A DNA stretch of 64,000 nt. Source: Leucobacter allii. GTDB taxonomy: Bacteria > Actinomycetota > Actinomycetes > Actinomycetales > Microbacteriaceae. The notes below the pieces were generated by a model. It was not told the origin of the DNA and did not search any database. It saw nothing but the letters and a program-made list of their open reading frames with translations. The number at the start of each line of letters is the position of its first letter. The stretch's first letter is position 1. Shown here in pieces: positions 54,775 to 63,992 of this stretch. Made by a program: the position numbers and the translations under genes. The stretch lies in NCBI RefSeq assembly GCF_022919155.1, contig NZ_CP095045.1, forward strand, positions 2,728,001 to 2,792,000, given 5' to 3'.

Positions 54775-55743
54775 TCAGTGCACGGGCGGCGCGACGAGCC
54801 GCGCCTCGTGCACGAGGTGCTCGCCCGGTGCCGACGCGCCATCGATCGCGCGCAGCAGCAGGGCCGCCGCGGCGCGTCCGTACGCGCGGGGACGCAGGTC
54901 CACGCCGACGAGGTGGGCGGACGCCGGCTCGGTGGCCATCGTGGCCATGACGAAGCGCTGGGCGCCGCGCACGGCCTCGACCGCGATCGCGCGGAGCACC
55001 CACCCCTGCGCCACCCAGACGATGCCGTCGCGCCCCCCGGCGGCCGCCCGCTCGAGGAGCGCGTCGAGCGCGTCGGCGTCCGCATCGATCTCGGAGCGGA
55101 GGACGAGCGGATCGATGCCCCGCTCCGCGCACCATTCGGAGTACCCCGCGGTGACGTCGCTGGCCCACAGCGGCTCGCGGTCGGACGGCAGCGCGACGAG
55201 CGCGGGCGATCCGGCGCCGCGCCGCTCGAGCTCGTCGAGCACCTCGCGCACGAGGCCGCGATGGTCGGCGGCGATCCAGGCGGTGACCCGCTCGCGCTCG
55301 GGGCCGCGGTACTCGCCGACGGCGACGACCGGCACATCGCCGAGCCCCGCGAGCATCGGGGGGAAGTGCTCGGGCGTCGGATCGATGGACAGCAGCCCGT
55401 CGATCGCGGGGCGCGAGCGGCGGCTCGCCCCGGGGGCCGCGAGCAGGAGCAGGTCGCTCCCCGCCTCGGCCGCGGCGTCGGCGACCCCGAAGGCGAACTC
55501 CATGTAGAAGGCGAGCTCGCGCACGTCCGGGGGGATCTGCAGCCCGATGGCCCCGTGCTGCCCGCCCCGGAGCCGTTGCGCGGCGCGATTCGAGACGTAC
55601 CCCATGGCCTCGGCCTGCGCGAGCACGCGTGCGCGCGTCGCGTCCGAGACCCTGCCGCTGCCGTGCAGGGCGGAGGACACCGCGGTCTTGGAGATTCCGA
55701 GCGCCCGCGCGATGTCGATGATCGTCACGCCGGCCCCTGTCAT
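54775..55743 (-). CDS. LacI-family transcriptional regulator
   Basis: 322 residues. The helix-turn-helix is VTIIDIARALGISKTAVSSA with hinge helix AAQRLRG; the effector domain is of the periplasmic-binding type (IGLQIPPDVRELAFYMEF...; HLVGVDLRPRAYGRAAAALL). I prefer ATG 55743 because TAGACT lies exactly 6 nt upstream (leaderless); GTG 55749 would add two residues. It is divergent from the MFS gene, with a perfect 24-bp palindrome between them as the likely operator. The inducer is probably related to the amide handled by the adjacent amidohydrolase. Confidence 0.88.
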   Translation of the reverse strand: MTGAGVTIIDIARALGISKTAVSSALHGSGRVSDATRARVLAQAEAMGYVSNRAAQRLRGGQHGAIGLQIPPDVRELAFYMEFAFGVADAAAEAGSDLLLLAAPGASRRSRPAIDGLLSIDPTPEHFPPMLAGLGDVPVVAVGEYRGPERERVTAWIAADHRGLVREVLDELERRGAGSPALVALPSDREPLWASDVTAGYSEWCAERGIDPLVLRSEIDADADALDALLERAAAGGRDGIVWVAQGWVLRAIAVEAVRGAQRFVMATMATEPASAHLVGVDLRPRAYGRAAAALLLRAIDGASAPGEHLVHEARLVAPPVH

Positions 55744-55749
55744 GCCCAC

Positions 55750-55755
55750 AGTCTA
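55750..55755 (-). promoter_or_regulatory. putative leaderless -10 box (TAGACT) of the LacI gene
   Basis: TAGACT, 6 nt before ATG 55743, no ribosome-binding site. Confidence 0.45.
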
Positions 55756-55796
55756 GGAGGTCGAGCAGCTCACGCAGCCGGCCGGGTCGCCCCGTT

Positions 55797-55825
55797 TTGC
55801 GCGGAGGGCTCCGGCGACGTAGAGT
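55797..55825 (+). promoter_or_regulatory. promoter of the MFS-amidohydrolase operon
   Basis: -35 TTGCGC (55797-55802), 17-nt spacer, -10 TAGAGT (55820-55825). The start site would fall near 55832, just before the operator palindrome. Confidence 0.6.
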
Positions 55826-55836
55826 GGGATCCCGCA

Positions 55837-55860
55837 CGATGCGGGAACGTTCCCGCATCG
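55837..55860. promoter_or_regulatory. LacI-type operator, perfect 24-bp palindrome
   Basis: CGATGCGGGAACGTTCCCGCATCG is its own complement and has the central CG expected for LacI/GalR operators. Placed immediately downstream of the MFS promoter, it would block transcription when bound. Confidence 0.75.
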
Positions 55861-55915
55861 TTCCGCGCCGCGTATCGGCGCCCCGCCACGCCCCCACACG
55901 ACAAAGGAGTCCCCC

Positions 55916-57184
55916 GTGAACTCAGCTCCCCCCGCATCCGCGCCGAGCGGCCTCGCCGCGCTCACCGGCCGGGTGATCTTCGGCTTCGTCGGCACCTGGG
56001 TCTTCGCGCTCATGGCCGCGAACCTCGTGCCCGTGCTCATCGCCGCCATGGTCCAGGATCTCGGGGTCGACATCGCCGCGGCCGGCGCGCTCACGACCGG
56101 CATGACCGCCGGCTCGGCGCTCGCGATGTTCGTGACGAACCGCTTCATCGCACGCGCCGACCGCCCCAGGCTCGGTCGCATCGGACTCGTGCTCATGGTG
56201 ATCGGCTACGGCGTCCCCTCAGCGGTGCTCACGGTGCCGACCGTCATGGGCGGGCTCATCGTCGGCGGGATCGGCGCGGGCATCATGATCGCGACCGGAA
56301 CGGCCGCGGCCTCCTCCACGCGGAACCCCGACAAGACCGTCACCACGATCATGATCATCAACCGCCTGGGCGCGTCGGCGCTGCTCGCGATCGCCCCGCT
56401 CTTCCACAACGACCTCCGCTCCGTGCTCGTCGTCATCGCGGCGCTGGGCGTCGTCGGCCTCCTCCTCGCCGGCGGGCTGCCGAACCTGCCCGAGAGCGCC
56501 CTCGCGCCCGCCCCGGCCGCCGGCGCGGGCGCCTCCGCTGGCGACGCGCGCCTGCGGCGCACCATGGGCGGCGCGGCATTCGCCTTCGCCGCGTCGATCC
56601 TGCTGTGGTCGCTCACCGAGGACATGGTCTACTCGATGACCAGCGTGCTCGCGCAGCAGTCCCAGATCTCGCCGGAGACCAACAGCGCGCTGCTCTCCGG
56701 CAAGGTGCTCGGCGGTCTCGTGGGCGCCCTGCTCGCTCCGCTCGCCCTGCGCTGGATCGGCCGCAGCTGGTCCTTCGTGCTCATCATCGCGCTGAGCACG
56801 CTCACGAAGTTCGTCATGGTCACGAGCACCACGCCGGTCGCCTACACCGTCGCGATCCTCGTCTGGGGCGCGATGTACGGCGCGATCCTGGTGCTGTACG
56901 CGGGCCTCGCCGCGATCATGGACGTCACCGGGCGCACCGGCGTGCTCGTGTCCGGCTTCTACCTCGCCGGCGTCGCCTTCGGCCCGCTCGTCGGCGGACA
57001 GCTCGTCGGCGTGCTCACGCCGCTGCAGTACGCCATCACGGTGACGGTCCCGAGCATCCTGTTCGCCGTCGTGCTCTTCGTGATCGCCCGTCGCAACCGG
57101 AAGCTCGAGCGGGGCAACACGACGGCGATCGCCGTCGGCGACGCCGTCCGCGACGAGGCCGCCGCGGCCGCGGGCCCGCGCTGA
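55916..57184 (+). CDS. MFS transporter
   Basis: 422 residues, about twelve membrane helices, with a cytoplasmic loop rich in Ala/Pro/Gly at residues ~200-215 between the two halves. RADRPRLGRIG in the loop between helices 2 and 3 is the degenerate MFS signature. GTG at 55916 follows AAAGGAG. It probably imports the substrate of the amidohydrolase 68 nt downstream, as both are read from the LacI-controlled promoter. Some MFS proteins export, so direction is an inference. Confidence 0.87.
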   Translation: MNSAPPASAPSGLAALTGRVIFGFVGTWVFALMAANLVPVLIAAMVQDLGVDIAAAGALTTGMTAGSALAMFVTNRFIARADRPRLGRIGLVLMVIGYGVPSAVLTVPTVMGGLIVGGIGAGIMIATGTAAASSTRNPDKTVTTIMIINRLGASALLAIAPLFHNDLRSVLVVIAALGVVGLLLAGGLPNLPESALAPAPAAGAGASAGDARLRRTMGGAAFAFAASILLWSLTEDMVYSMTSVLAQQSQISPETNSALLSGKVLGGLVGALLAPLALRWIGRSWSFVLIIALSTLTKFVMVTSTTPVAYTVAILVWGAMYGAILVLYAGLAAIMDVTGRTGVLVSGFYLAGVAFGPLVGGQLVGVLTPLQYAITVTVPSILFAVVLFVIARRNRKLERGNTTAIAVGDAVRDEAAAAAGPR

Positions 57185-57252
57185 GCCGCGCACCGATCCC
57201 GCACCCCGGCCCCGATCATCCACGCCCACGACCCGGAAGGACCCCGATCCCG

Positions 57253-58932
57253 ATGACGTCCCCCGCCCGCCCAGACGCCCCCGCGACGACCGCTCGCGAG
57301 ATCCTCGCCGACCGCGTGATCATCGCCGAGCGCGTGCACGCCTTCTCTTCCGAGAGCACCGCCGCCGCGGCCGCCACGACCGCGACGGGCAGCGCCCCGC
57401 AGGCCATCGCCGTCCGTGACGGCCGTGTCCTCGCGCTCGGCTCCCGAGGCGAGCTGCAGCGCCACATCGGCCCGGCGACCGTCGTCGACGAGCTCCCCGG
57501 CGCCACCGTCACCCCCGGACTCGTCGACGGTCACACCCACATCGTCTTCGGGCTCGAGCTCACGCGCGGCGTTCAGCTCACGGACCTCGGACTCGACGAG
57601 GTGCGCGAGCGCCTCGCCGAGGCCGCAGCAAGCGCAGCGCCAGGCAGCTGGATCTTCGGGTGGGGCACCGACCCCAACATCTTCACGGAAACCGGCTTCA
57701 CCGGCCGCATCTTCGACGAGGCGACCGACGGGCGCCCGGCCTTCCTCCGCATGCGCGACGCCCACTCGGCCGTCGTGAACAGCGCCGGCATCGCGGCAGC
57801 GGGGCTGACCGGCCGGGAGACCTTCCCGGACGAATCACGGGTGGGCGTCGACGACCGCGGCGAACCCACGGGCTACCTGCTCGAGCTCGCCGCGATGGAC
57901 CTCGTGCTGGCGAGGATTCCCGCGGAGTCCCTGGAGGATCGCGCCGAGCGCCTCGAGGCCGTGCTCGCCGGCATGGCCGCGACCGGCATCACCGGCACGC
58001 ACGTCATGGACTTCCACGACGGCAGCCGCGAGGTGCTCGAGCTGCTCGAATCGCAGGGCGAACTGCCGCTCAGGCTCCGGTTCTCCCCGATGGTGCCACC
58101 GGGATCCGACGAGGCGGCGCTCGCCGGGATCGCGGAGCTGCAGGGTCTCCACGGACGGCGCTGGCGGGTGGACGGCGTGAAGTTCATGATCGACGGCACC
58201 GTCGACAACGGCTCGGCCTGGCTCGCGGAGCCCGACTGCTACGGCCAGGGACGCACGTCGATCTGGACCGATCCGGAGGCCTACCGGCGCGCGCTGCGCT
58301 TCTTCGCCGAGCGCGGGATCGCCACGGCCACCCACGCGATCGGCGACCGCGGGGTCGCCTTCGTGCTCGACGCCATCGCCTCGCTCGACGAGCTCGCCGG
58401 CCGCGCCGCGCACCGCATCGAGCACATCGAGACGATCCCGGACGAGACGGTGCCGCGCTTCGCGGAGCTCGGCGTCGCGGCGAGCATGCAGCCCATCCAC
58501 GGCACCCGGCACACGCGCGCCGATCGCAGCGACAACTGGTCCGTGCGGCTCGGCGAGGAGCGGGCCGCGCACGGCTGGCGGTGCCGCGACCTCCGCGAGA
58601 GCGGCGCGACCGTGGCCCTGGGCAGCGACTGGCCGGTGACGCCATACGACCCGCGCGTGATGATGGCCGAGTCCATCCTCCGCCGCCCCGTCGCGCGCCC
58701 CGAGCTCGCCCCCGTGCAGCCGGAGCAGGCCCTCACGATGCGCCAGGCGTTCGAGGGCTACACGAGCCACGCGGCGCGCGCGATCGGCGCCGACGACGAG
58801 GGTCGCATCGAGCCGGGGGCGCGCGCGGCGTTCACGGTGTTCGCCTCCGACCCGCTCGAGATGGACGCCACGACGCTGGCGAGCGCCGAGATCGTGGCGA
58901 GCTACGTCGACGGGGAGCCGGTCGCGCGCTGA
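57253..58932 (+). CDS. YtcJ-like amidohydrolase (amidohydrolase family 3)
   Basis: 559 residues. The amidohydrolase barrel has VDGHTHIVFG (H94, H96), a conserved GWGTDPNIF segment, the DGTVDNGSAWL motif typical of YtcJ/NfdA proteins, HAIGDRG, HRIEHIETIPDE and ALGSDWPVTPYDP with the final metal Asp. NfdA-type enzymes hydrolyse N-substituted formamides and related amides. ATG at 57253 with GGAAGGA upstream; the frame is open far upstream but overlaps other genes. No signal peptide, so cytosolic. Confidence 0.88.
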   Translation: MTSPARPDAPATTAREILADRVIIAERVHAFSSESTAAAAATTATGSAPQAIAVRDGRVLALGSRGELQRHIGPATVVDELPGATVTPGLVDGHTHIVFGLELTRGVQLTDLGLDEVRERLAEAAASAAPGSWIFGWGTDPNIFTETGFTGRIFDEATDGRPAFLRMRDAHSAVVNSAGIAAAGLTGRETFPDESRVGVDDRGEPTGYLLELAAMDLVLARIPAESLEDRAERLEAVLAGMAATGITGTHVMDFHDGSREVLELLESQGELPLRLRFSPMVPPGSDEAALAGIAELQGLHGRRWRVDGVKFMIDGTVDNGSAWLAEPDCYGQGRTSIWTDPEAYRRALRFFAERGIATATHAIGDRGVAFVLDAIASLDELAGRAAHRIEHIETIPDETVPRFAELGVAASMQPIHGTRHTRADRSDNWSVRLGEERAAHGWRCRDLRESGATVALGSDWPVTPYDPRVMMAESILRRPVARPELAPVQPEQALTMRQAFEGYTSHAARAIGADDEGRIEPGARAAFTVFASDPLEMDATTLASAEIVASYVDGEPVAR

Positions 58933-59040
58933 GCGGCGGGATTCGGGTCGCGGCTTCGCGGCGGGTCTTCGGGTCGCGGCTACGCGGCGCGGAACCGCAT
59001 CCGCTCTCAGCGCCCGCGCCCCGGCGCTTCCGTCAGGGAT

Positions 59041-59088
59041 GCGGCTTCGGTGAGTCCGGATCCCGGGATCCGGACTCACCGAAGCCGC
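59041..59088. repeat. perfect 48-nt palindrome, copy 2 (GCGGCTTCGGTGAG family)
   Basis: Arms of 24 nt, exact complements, no spacer. The outer 14 bp equal those of 8307-8354. It lies in the 376-nt gap between convergent genes (stops at 58932 and 59309). The rest of the gap is GC-rich low-complexity DNA with two copies of CGGCCGACACTC (about 59188 and 59208) and three of GGCCCGA; no gene is visible. Confidence 0.75.
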
Positions 59089-59308
59089 ATCTGCGACGGA
59101 TCGGCCCGACGGCTGCAGCGGCGACGGCGGCCGCGGCAGCGGCGGCAGCGGCGGGGGGCAGCGGCGCGACGTCGAGATGCGCCCGGCGGCCGACACTCGA
59201 CACCCGACGGCCGACACTCAACGCCCAAGGCCCGAGGCCCGAGGCCCGAAGCCGTCACCAGACGCCCGGCACCCCGACGCCGGACCTCGGAAGCCCGGCG
59301 CCCCGCCC

Positions 59309-60373
59309 TCACACGCTCAGCGTGCGCCAGGCTCCGGTCTCCGCCTCGGTGGGCATGCCGTTGAGAATGCGGATCGTGCGCGCCCCGGGCTCGGTGACGA
59401 TCGTCGCGAGGGTCGCCCAGCGCTCCCCGTACGTCTTCGACATGTCGGCGACGCAGGTGAGCGGGGGCTCGCCCGCGCCGGACAGGAGCAGCCGCACGAG
59501 CGCCGCGGGATCCTGCGGGGCCGTCTGCGCGAGCCGCTCCCGGATGAGCGCGAGGCGCTCCGAGGAGTCGGGCTCGTAGACCTCGTGCTTCTGGCCCGCG
59601 AGCGGCTGCGCATCCTGGAAGTGGTTCGTGCGCTGCACGGAACCGTCCGTCTCCGTGATCTCGAAGACCCCCACCGGGCTCATCTCCACGGAGACGGCCC
59701 GTTCGACGTCGAGCATCGTGAACGCCGAGGAGGAGGCGATCGGTGCCTCTCGGAGGAGTGCGACGGCCTCGTCGACCGTGCGGCACTCCGAGAGCACCGT
59801 GCTCGAGAGCAGGTGCATCGGCACCCCGTCCGGGCCGTCGGCCGCGTGTCCGAGAATGTTGAAGTGCAGCGCGAGCCCGGCCTCGTTGACGCCGATCTTC
59901 GAGAGGATCCCCTGCTCGGTGAGCCCCGCGTGGCGCAGCCCATGTCCCGTCACGGTGTGGGTGTGCCAGAAGCGGTCGAGCTCCACGTGCCAGTCCCAGG
60001 TCTGCACCCCGGTACGGCGGCCGTCGACGACGGCGGTCACCGTGGAGCACTCGCTCGAGGCGCGCGGCCCGAGCGCGATCAGCTCCGTGCGCGCGTTGAG
60101 CGCGACGACCTGCTCGAGCGGGATCCCGGCTCCCTCGGCGACGCCCGCGAGCTGTTCCACGAGCGCGGGCCGCCATCCCTCCACCGCGGCGAGCACGCGC
60201 TCGACACCGTCGCGCTCGACCTCCTCGCCGACGCCGAGCAGCCGGAAGAGCTCCGCATACCTCGTGTACGCCTCGCCGAGCGTCCCGCGCAGGGCGCGCC
60301 CGCGGCTGCGTCCGAGCTCGCGCGGGGAGTCGCCCGTCACCTCGAGGTGCAGTCGGCCGTGATGGTCAGTCAT
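59309..60373 (-). CDS. C45-family N-terminal-nucleophile hydrolase (isopenicillin-N acyltransferase-like)
   Basis: 354 residues. The acyl-coenzyme A:6-APA acyltransferase-like fold is indicated by GRSRGRALRG, EGAGIPLEQVVALNARTEL, the predicted autocleavage nucleophile C109 in SSECSTV, TWDWH, and GLTEQGILSKIGVNEAGLAL. Family members cleave or transfer acyl groups on amides, such as N-acyl amino acids or short peptides. ATG at 60373 with GGAG upstream. It follows dppF by 67 nt and likely belongs to the importer operon; no signal peptide. Confidence 0.83.
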   Translation of the reverse strand: MTDHHGRLHLEVTGDSPRELGRSRGRALRGTLGEAYTRYAELFRLLGVGEEVERDGVERVLAAVEGWRPALVEQLAGVAEGAGIPLEQVVALNARTELIALGPRASSECSTVTAVVDGRRTGVQTWDWHVELDRFWHTHTVTGHGLRHAGLTEQGILSKIGVNEAGLALHFNILGHAADGPDGVPMHLLSSTVLSECRTVDEAVALLREAPIASSSAFTMLDVERAVSVEMSPVGVFEITETDGSVQRTNHFQDAQPLAGQKHEVYEPDSSERLALIRERLAQTAPQDPAALVRLLLSGAGEPPLTCVADMSKTYGERWATLATIVTEPGARTIRILNGMPTEAETGAWRTLSV

Positions 60374-60440
60374 GTCGATGGTTCTCCGGATCGTAGTGGC
60401 GGTGGGGGTGCCGCGGAGGCGGCGGGCGCGAGGATCGCGG

Positions 60441-61265
60441 TCACTCCTCCAGCAGGGCCGCGCGCAGCCCGCGCTGCGGCTTCCAACCGGGGCGCGGCGC
60501 GGACGCGATCAGCAGCTTCGTGTAGGGCTGCTGCGGCGCGTCGAGGATCTCGCCGACCGTGCCGCGCTCGATGATCCTCCCCTTGCGCATCACCACGACG
60601 TCGTCGGCGATGTCGCGGACGACCGAGAGATCGTGAGTGATGAAGAGGTAGGAGAGTCCGTGCTCCTCGCGCAGTTGCTTGAGCAGATCGAGCACCTGCG
60701 CCTGCACGGAGACGTCGAGTGCGGAGACGGCCTCGTCGAGGACGATCACCCGCGGCTCGGCGGCGAGCGCGCGGGCGATCGCCACGCGCTGCTTCTGCCC
60801 GCCGGAGAGCGCCGCGGGTTTCGCATCGGCGTGGCGCTCCGTCAGCCCGACCTCGGCGAAGAGCTCGAGCACGCGAGCACGGCGACCCGCTCGGTCCAGA
60901 TCGGGGCGGTGCGCCCGCAGCATCTCGTCGATCGTCGCCGAGACGGGGAGCGAACGGTTGAGCGAGCCCTGCGGGTCCTGGAAGACCATCTGCACGAGCT
61001 TCGCGCGCTCGCGCAGCTGCCGCCTCGCCGTCGTCGGCGTGACTTCCGCGTCGCCGATCCGCACGGTGCCGGCGTCCGCCGACTCGAGGCCCACGATGAC
61101 GCGCGCCAGCGTCGACTTCCCCGACCCGGACTCGCCGACGACGGCGAGGCAGGTCCCCGCTCGGAGCACGCAGGAGACGTCGTCGAGCGCGGCGACGCTC
61201 ATCCGGCGGCCGAGGTGGAAGGTGCGGGAGAGGCCCTGCGCCTCGATGATCGCGGTGTCGTTCAT
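60441..61265 (-). CDS. oligopeptide ABC transporter ATP-binding protein (DppF type)
   Basis: 274 residues. Walker A GESGSGKST, signature LSGGQKQRVA, Walker B VIVLDEAVSALD (Ala where most have Pro or Thr, a tolerated change) and ITHDLSVV. The C-terminal QPYTKLLIASAP is the oligopeptide-ATPase tail. ATG at 61265 overlaps the dppD stop by 4 nt. Confidence 0.93.
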   Translation of the reverse strand: MNDTAIIEAQGLSRTFHLGRRMSVAALDDVSCVLRAGTCLAVVGESGSGKSTLARVIVGLESADAGTVRIGDAEVTPTTARRQLRERAKLVQMVFQDPQGSLNRSLPVSATIDEMLRAHRPDLDRAGRRARVLELFAEVGLTERHADAKPAALSGGQKQRVAIARALAAEPRVIVLDEAVSALDVSVQAQVLDLLKQLREEHGLSYLFITHDLSVVRDIADDVVVMRKGRIIERGTVGEILDAPQQPYTKLLIASAPRPGWKPQRGLRAALLEE

Positions 61266-62110
61266 GCGCCGGCCTCCTCCGCCGAGACGGTGCCGTCGGG
61301 CTCCGGGGTGCCGCCGCTCCCGCCCTCCGGATACAGCATGGGCCGCGCGGCCATGAGGGCGCGGGTGTAGTCGGTCTTCGGCTGGTCCCGGATCTCATCG
61401 GGCGTGCCGATCTCGAGGATCGCGCCGTCCTTCATCACCGCGAGACGGTCGCAGACCGCGGCGGCGAGGTCGAGGTCGTGGGTGACGAAGATCATGGAGA
61501 GTCCGTGCTCGCGGCGCTTCTCGTCGAGGATCGCCACGACCTCGGCCTGGGTGGTGACGTCGAGCGCGGTCGTCGGCTCGTCCGCGAGCAGCAGTTTCGG
61601 CTCGCCGGAGATCGCGCCGGCGATGACGACGCGCTGCAGCATGCCGCCGGAGAGCTGATGCGGATACGAGCGGAGGACGCGATCGGTGTCCTCGATCCCC
61701 ACTTCGGCGAGCAGGGCCGCGGCGCGTCGCTGGGCCTCGCCGCGGTCGAGCGAACGGGCGTCGCTCATCCCCTCGATGAGGAAGCGCCCCACCGTCAGCA
61801 CCGGGTTGAGCGCCCCGTGTGGGTTCTGGGCGATGAGCGCGAGATCGTTCGCTCGGATGCGGCGGAGTTGCTCCCCCGAGGCCGTGAGGAGGTCGGTGCC
61901 GTCGAGCGCGATGGATCCCTCCACGCGCGCGCCGGCCGGCTCGATCCCGAGGATGCATTTCAGCGTCATGGACTTGCCCGATCCCGACTCCCCCACGAGG
62001 CCGAGCGCCTCGCCCTGGGCGAGCGCGAGGGTGCTGCCGTGGAGGATCTCGGTCTCCTGGCCGGTGTCGGGGTCGGCGACGGTGAGCACGAGGCCGTCGA
62101 TCTTCAGCAT
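61262..62110 (-). CDS. oligopeptide ABC transporter ATP-binding protein (DppD type)
   Basis: 282 residues. Walker A GESGSGKSMT, signature LSGGMLQRVV, Walker B LLLADEPTTALD and FVTHDLDLAA. The tail is Gly/Glu-rich (EGGSGGTPEPDGTVSAEE). ATG at 62110 overlaps the upstream permease stop by 1 nt (TGATG). The signature has Met-Leu in place of Gln-Arg-type residues, as in NikD-like ATPases. Confidence 0.93.
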   Translation of the reverse strand: MLKIDGLVLTVADPDTGQETEILHGSTLALAQGEALGLVGESGSGKSMTLKCILGIEPAGARVEGSIALDGTDLLTASGEQLRRIRANDLALIAQNPHGALNPVLTVGRFLIEGMSDARSLDRGEAQRRAAALLAEVGIEDTDRVLRSYPHQLSGGMLQRVVIAGAISGEPKLLLADEPTTALDVTTQAEVVAILDEKRREHGLSMIFVTHDLDLAAAVCDRLAVMKDGAILEIGTPDEIRDQPKTDYTRALMAARPMLYPEGGSGGTPEPDGTVSAEEAGA

Positions 62111-63045
62111 CAGCGGATCCTTCCTGCGGCGCGGCGGCCGCCGAGCTGCTCGCCGACGTAGCCGAACGCCGCGACGGTGATGACGATCGCGAGCCCGGCG
62201 AAGATGCTCTGCTCCCAGAATCCCTGCTGCAGGGAGGCCTGCCCGTTGGAGACCATGAGCCCCCAGTCCGGGGTCGGCGGCTGGACGCCGAGGCCGAGGA
62301 AGGAGAGCGCGGCGAGTTCGATCATCGCGTATCCGAAATTGATGGTCATGCCGGTGAGGATCTGCGTCCGCACGTTCGGGAGGATGTGCCGAGCCGTGAT
62401 GAGGAAGCCGGAGATGCCCTGGAGCTGCGCGGAGGCCACGTAGGGCAGGTTCCGCTCGCGCAGCGCCACCGATCGGATGACGCGCGCCGAGTAGGGCGTG
62501 AATCCGATCGCGAGCGCGATGGAGGCGGTGAGGAGCGACGGCCCGAAGATGGCGACCGCGAGGATCGCCAGGAGCATGTTGGGGAAGGCGAAGAGGATAT
62601 CGAGGATCCGGCTGATGATCGCGTCGACCTTCCCGCCGAACCAGACCGCGGTGAGGGCGAGCACGGTCGCGAGGAACGCCGTGATGACGATCACGATCGT
62701 CGGGCCGATGAGGCTGGTGCGCGCGCCCCAGATGATGCGCGACAGGATGTCGCGTCCCGATTGGTCGGTGCCCATGAGGTGCGCGAGGCTCCAGGCCTCG
62801 TGCCGCGAGGTGACGCTGCCCTCGAAGGGGTCGTACGGGGCGATCACGGGGGCGAGCAGCGCCATGAGGACGACGAGCGCGACGATGGCGAGGCTCACGA
62901 CGCCGACGGGGCCGAGGCGGCGCACGAGGAGCCGCCAGCCGGAGACCGGGACGTCGCCCCGGTGCTTGCGGAGCAGCTGCACCGCGACGGTGTTCTGGGC
63001 CCGCGTGTTCCGGCCGGGCTCGCGAGCGGGGGGCTGCTGGGTCAT
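62110..63045 (-). CDS. oligopeptide ABC transporter permease (DppC type)
   Basis: 311 residues: a ~45-residue soluble N-terminus, then six helices. LMGTDQSGRDILSRIIWG and LGVQPPTPDWGLMVSNGQ are DppC hallmarks. ATG at 63045 overlaps the dppB stop by 4 nt. Confidence 0.93.
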   Translation of the reverse strand: MTQQPPAREPGRNTRAQNTVAVQLLRKHRGDVPVSGWRLLVRRLGPVGVVSLAIVALVVLMALLAPVIAPYDPFEGSVTSRHEAWSLAHLMGTDQSGRDILSRIIWGARTSLIGPTIVIVITAFLATVLALTAVWFGGKVDAIISRILDILFAFPNMLLAILAVAIFGPSLLTASIALAIGFTPYSARVIRSVALRERNLPYVASAQLQGISGFLITARHILPNVRTQILTGMTINFGYAMIELAALSFLGLGVQPPTPDWGLMVSNGQASLQQGFWEQSIFAGLAIVITVAAFGYVGEQLGGRRAAGRIR

Positions 63046-63992
63046 CGCGCCGATGCTCCCTTGCTGAGGCGGACTCGGGGGTCGATCACGGAGTAGAGCA
63101 GATCGACGATGAGGTTGATGAGGCCGAAGGCCAGCACCATGATGAGCGCGATCGCCTGCACGACGGCGAAGTCCTTCTTCTGCACCGAGTTCACGAGCAG
63201 CGAGCCGATGCCGTCCAGGGTGAAGGCGTACTCGATGACGAAGGCGCTCGCGAGGAGGCCGGCGATCTGGGTGCCGATGACGGTGCTCACGGGGAGCATC
63301 GAGTTGCGGATCGTGTGACGCCAGAGCACGAGGCGCTTGGGCACGCCGCGGGCGATCGCCATCACGACGTGCTCGGATCCCTGCTCCTCGCGCACCGCCG
63401 TGCGGGTGATGCGGGCGACGACCGCGATTCCGGGGAAGGCGAGCGCGATCGCGGGGAGCGTGAGGTGCCAGAGCCGGTCGAGGAAGCCCTCGCCGGATCC
63501 GGCGACCGGGAACCAGCCGAGGTTCGAGCCGAAGAGGAACATCAGCACGAGCGCCGCGAAGAAGGTCGGCACGGCGAAGCCGAGGTTCGAGCCGAACACC
63601 ACGAGCTTCTCGAAGACGCCCGAGCGGGTCGCGGCGAGCACGCCGAGCCCGACGCCGAACACGATGATGAGGAGCGCGGCGAAGGCCGCGAGGTACAGCG
63701 TGGTCGGGATCCGCGAGGCGACGAGCGTCGAGACGTCCTGCTGCGTGAGCAGGGAGCGGCCGAGGTCGCCCTGCAGCACGTCGACGAGCCAGTGCCAGTA
63801 GCGGAGCAGGAAGGGATCGTCCAGGCCGTACTGCGCCCGGATGGCGGCGAGCACCTCGGGGCTCACCGTGCGCCCCTGCACGAGGAACTGCTCGGGGCTG
63901 CCCGGCGCGAGGTACATGCCCGAGAACACGATGAAACTCGAGACGACGAGCACGGCGACGAGTGCGCCGAGCCGCTTGAGCACATAGGTCAT
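63042..63992 (-). CDS. oligopeptide ABC transporter permease (DppB type)
   Basis: 316 residues with MYLAPGSPEQFLVQGRTVS near the N-terminus and EYAFTLDGIGSLLVNSVQKK near the end, as in DppB. ATG at 63992, 8 nt from the window end; the substrate-binding protein gene presumably lies just beyond. First visible gene of the dppBCDF-C45 operon. Confidence 0.93.
   Translation of the reverse strand: MTYVLKRLGALVAVLVVSSFIVFSGMYLAPGSPEQFLVQGRTVSPEVLAAIRAQYGLDDPFLLRYWHWLVDVLQGDLGRSLLTQQDVSTLVASRIPTTLYLAAFAALLIIVFGVGLGVLAATRSGVFEKLVVFGSNLGFAVPTFFAALVLMFLFGSNLGWFPVAGSGEGFLDRLWHLTLPAIALAFPGIAVVARITRTAVREEQGSEHVVMAIARGVPKRLVLWRHTIRNSMLPVSTVIGTQIAGLLASAFVIEYAFTLDGIGSLLVNSVQKKDFAVVQAIALIMVLAFGLINLIVDLLYSVIDPRVRLSKGASAR

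Noticed and set aside
54775..55749. LacI start at GTG 55749
   Set aside because: It falls within the stretch between the TAGACT -10 box and the predicted transcription start; ATG 55743 coincides with that start.
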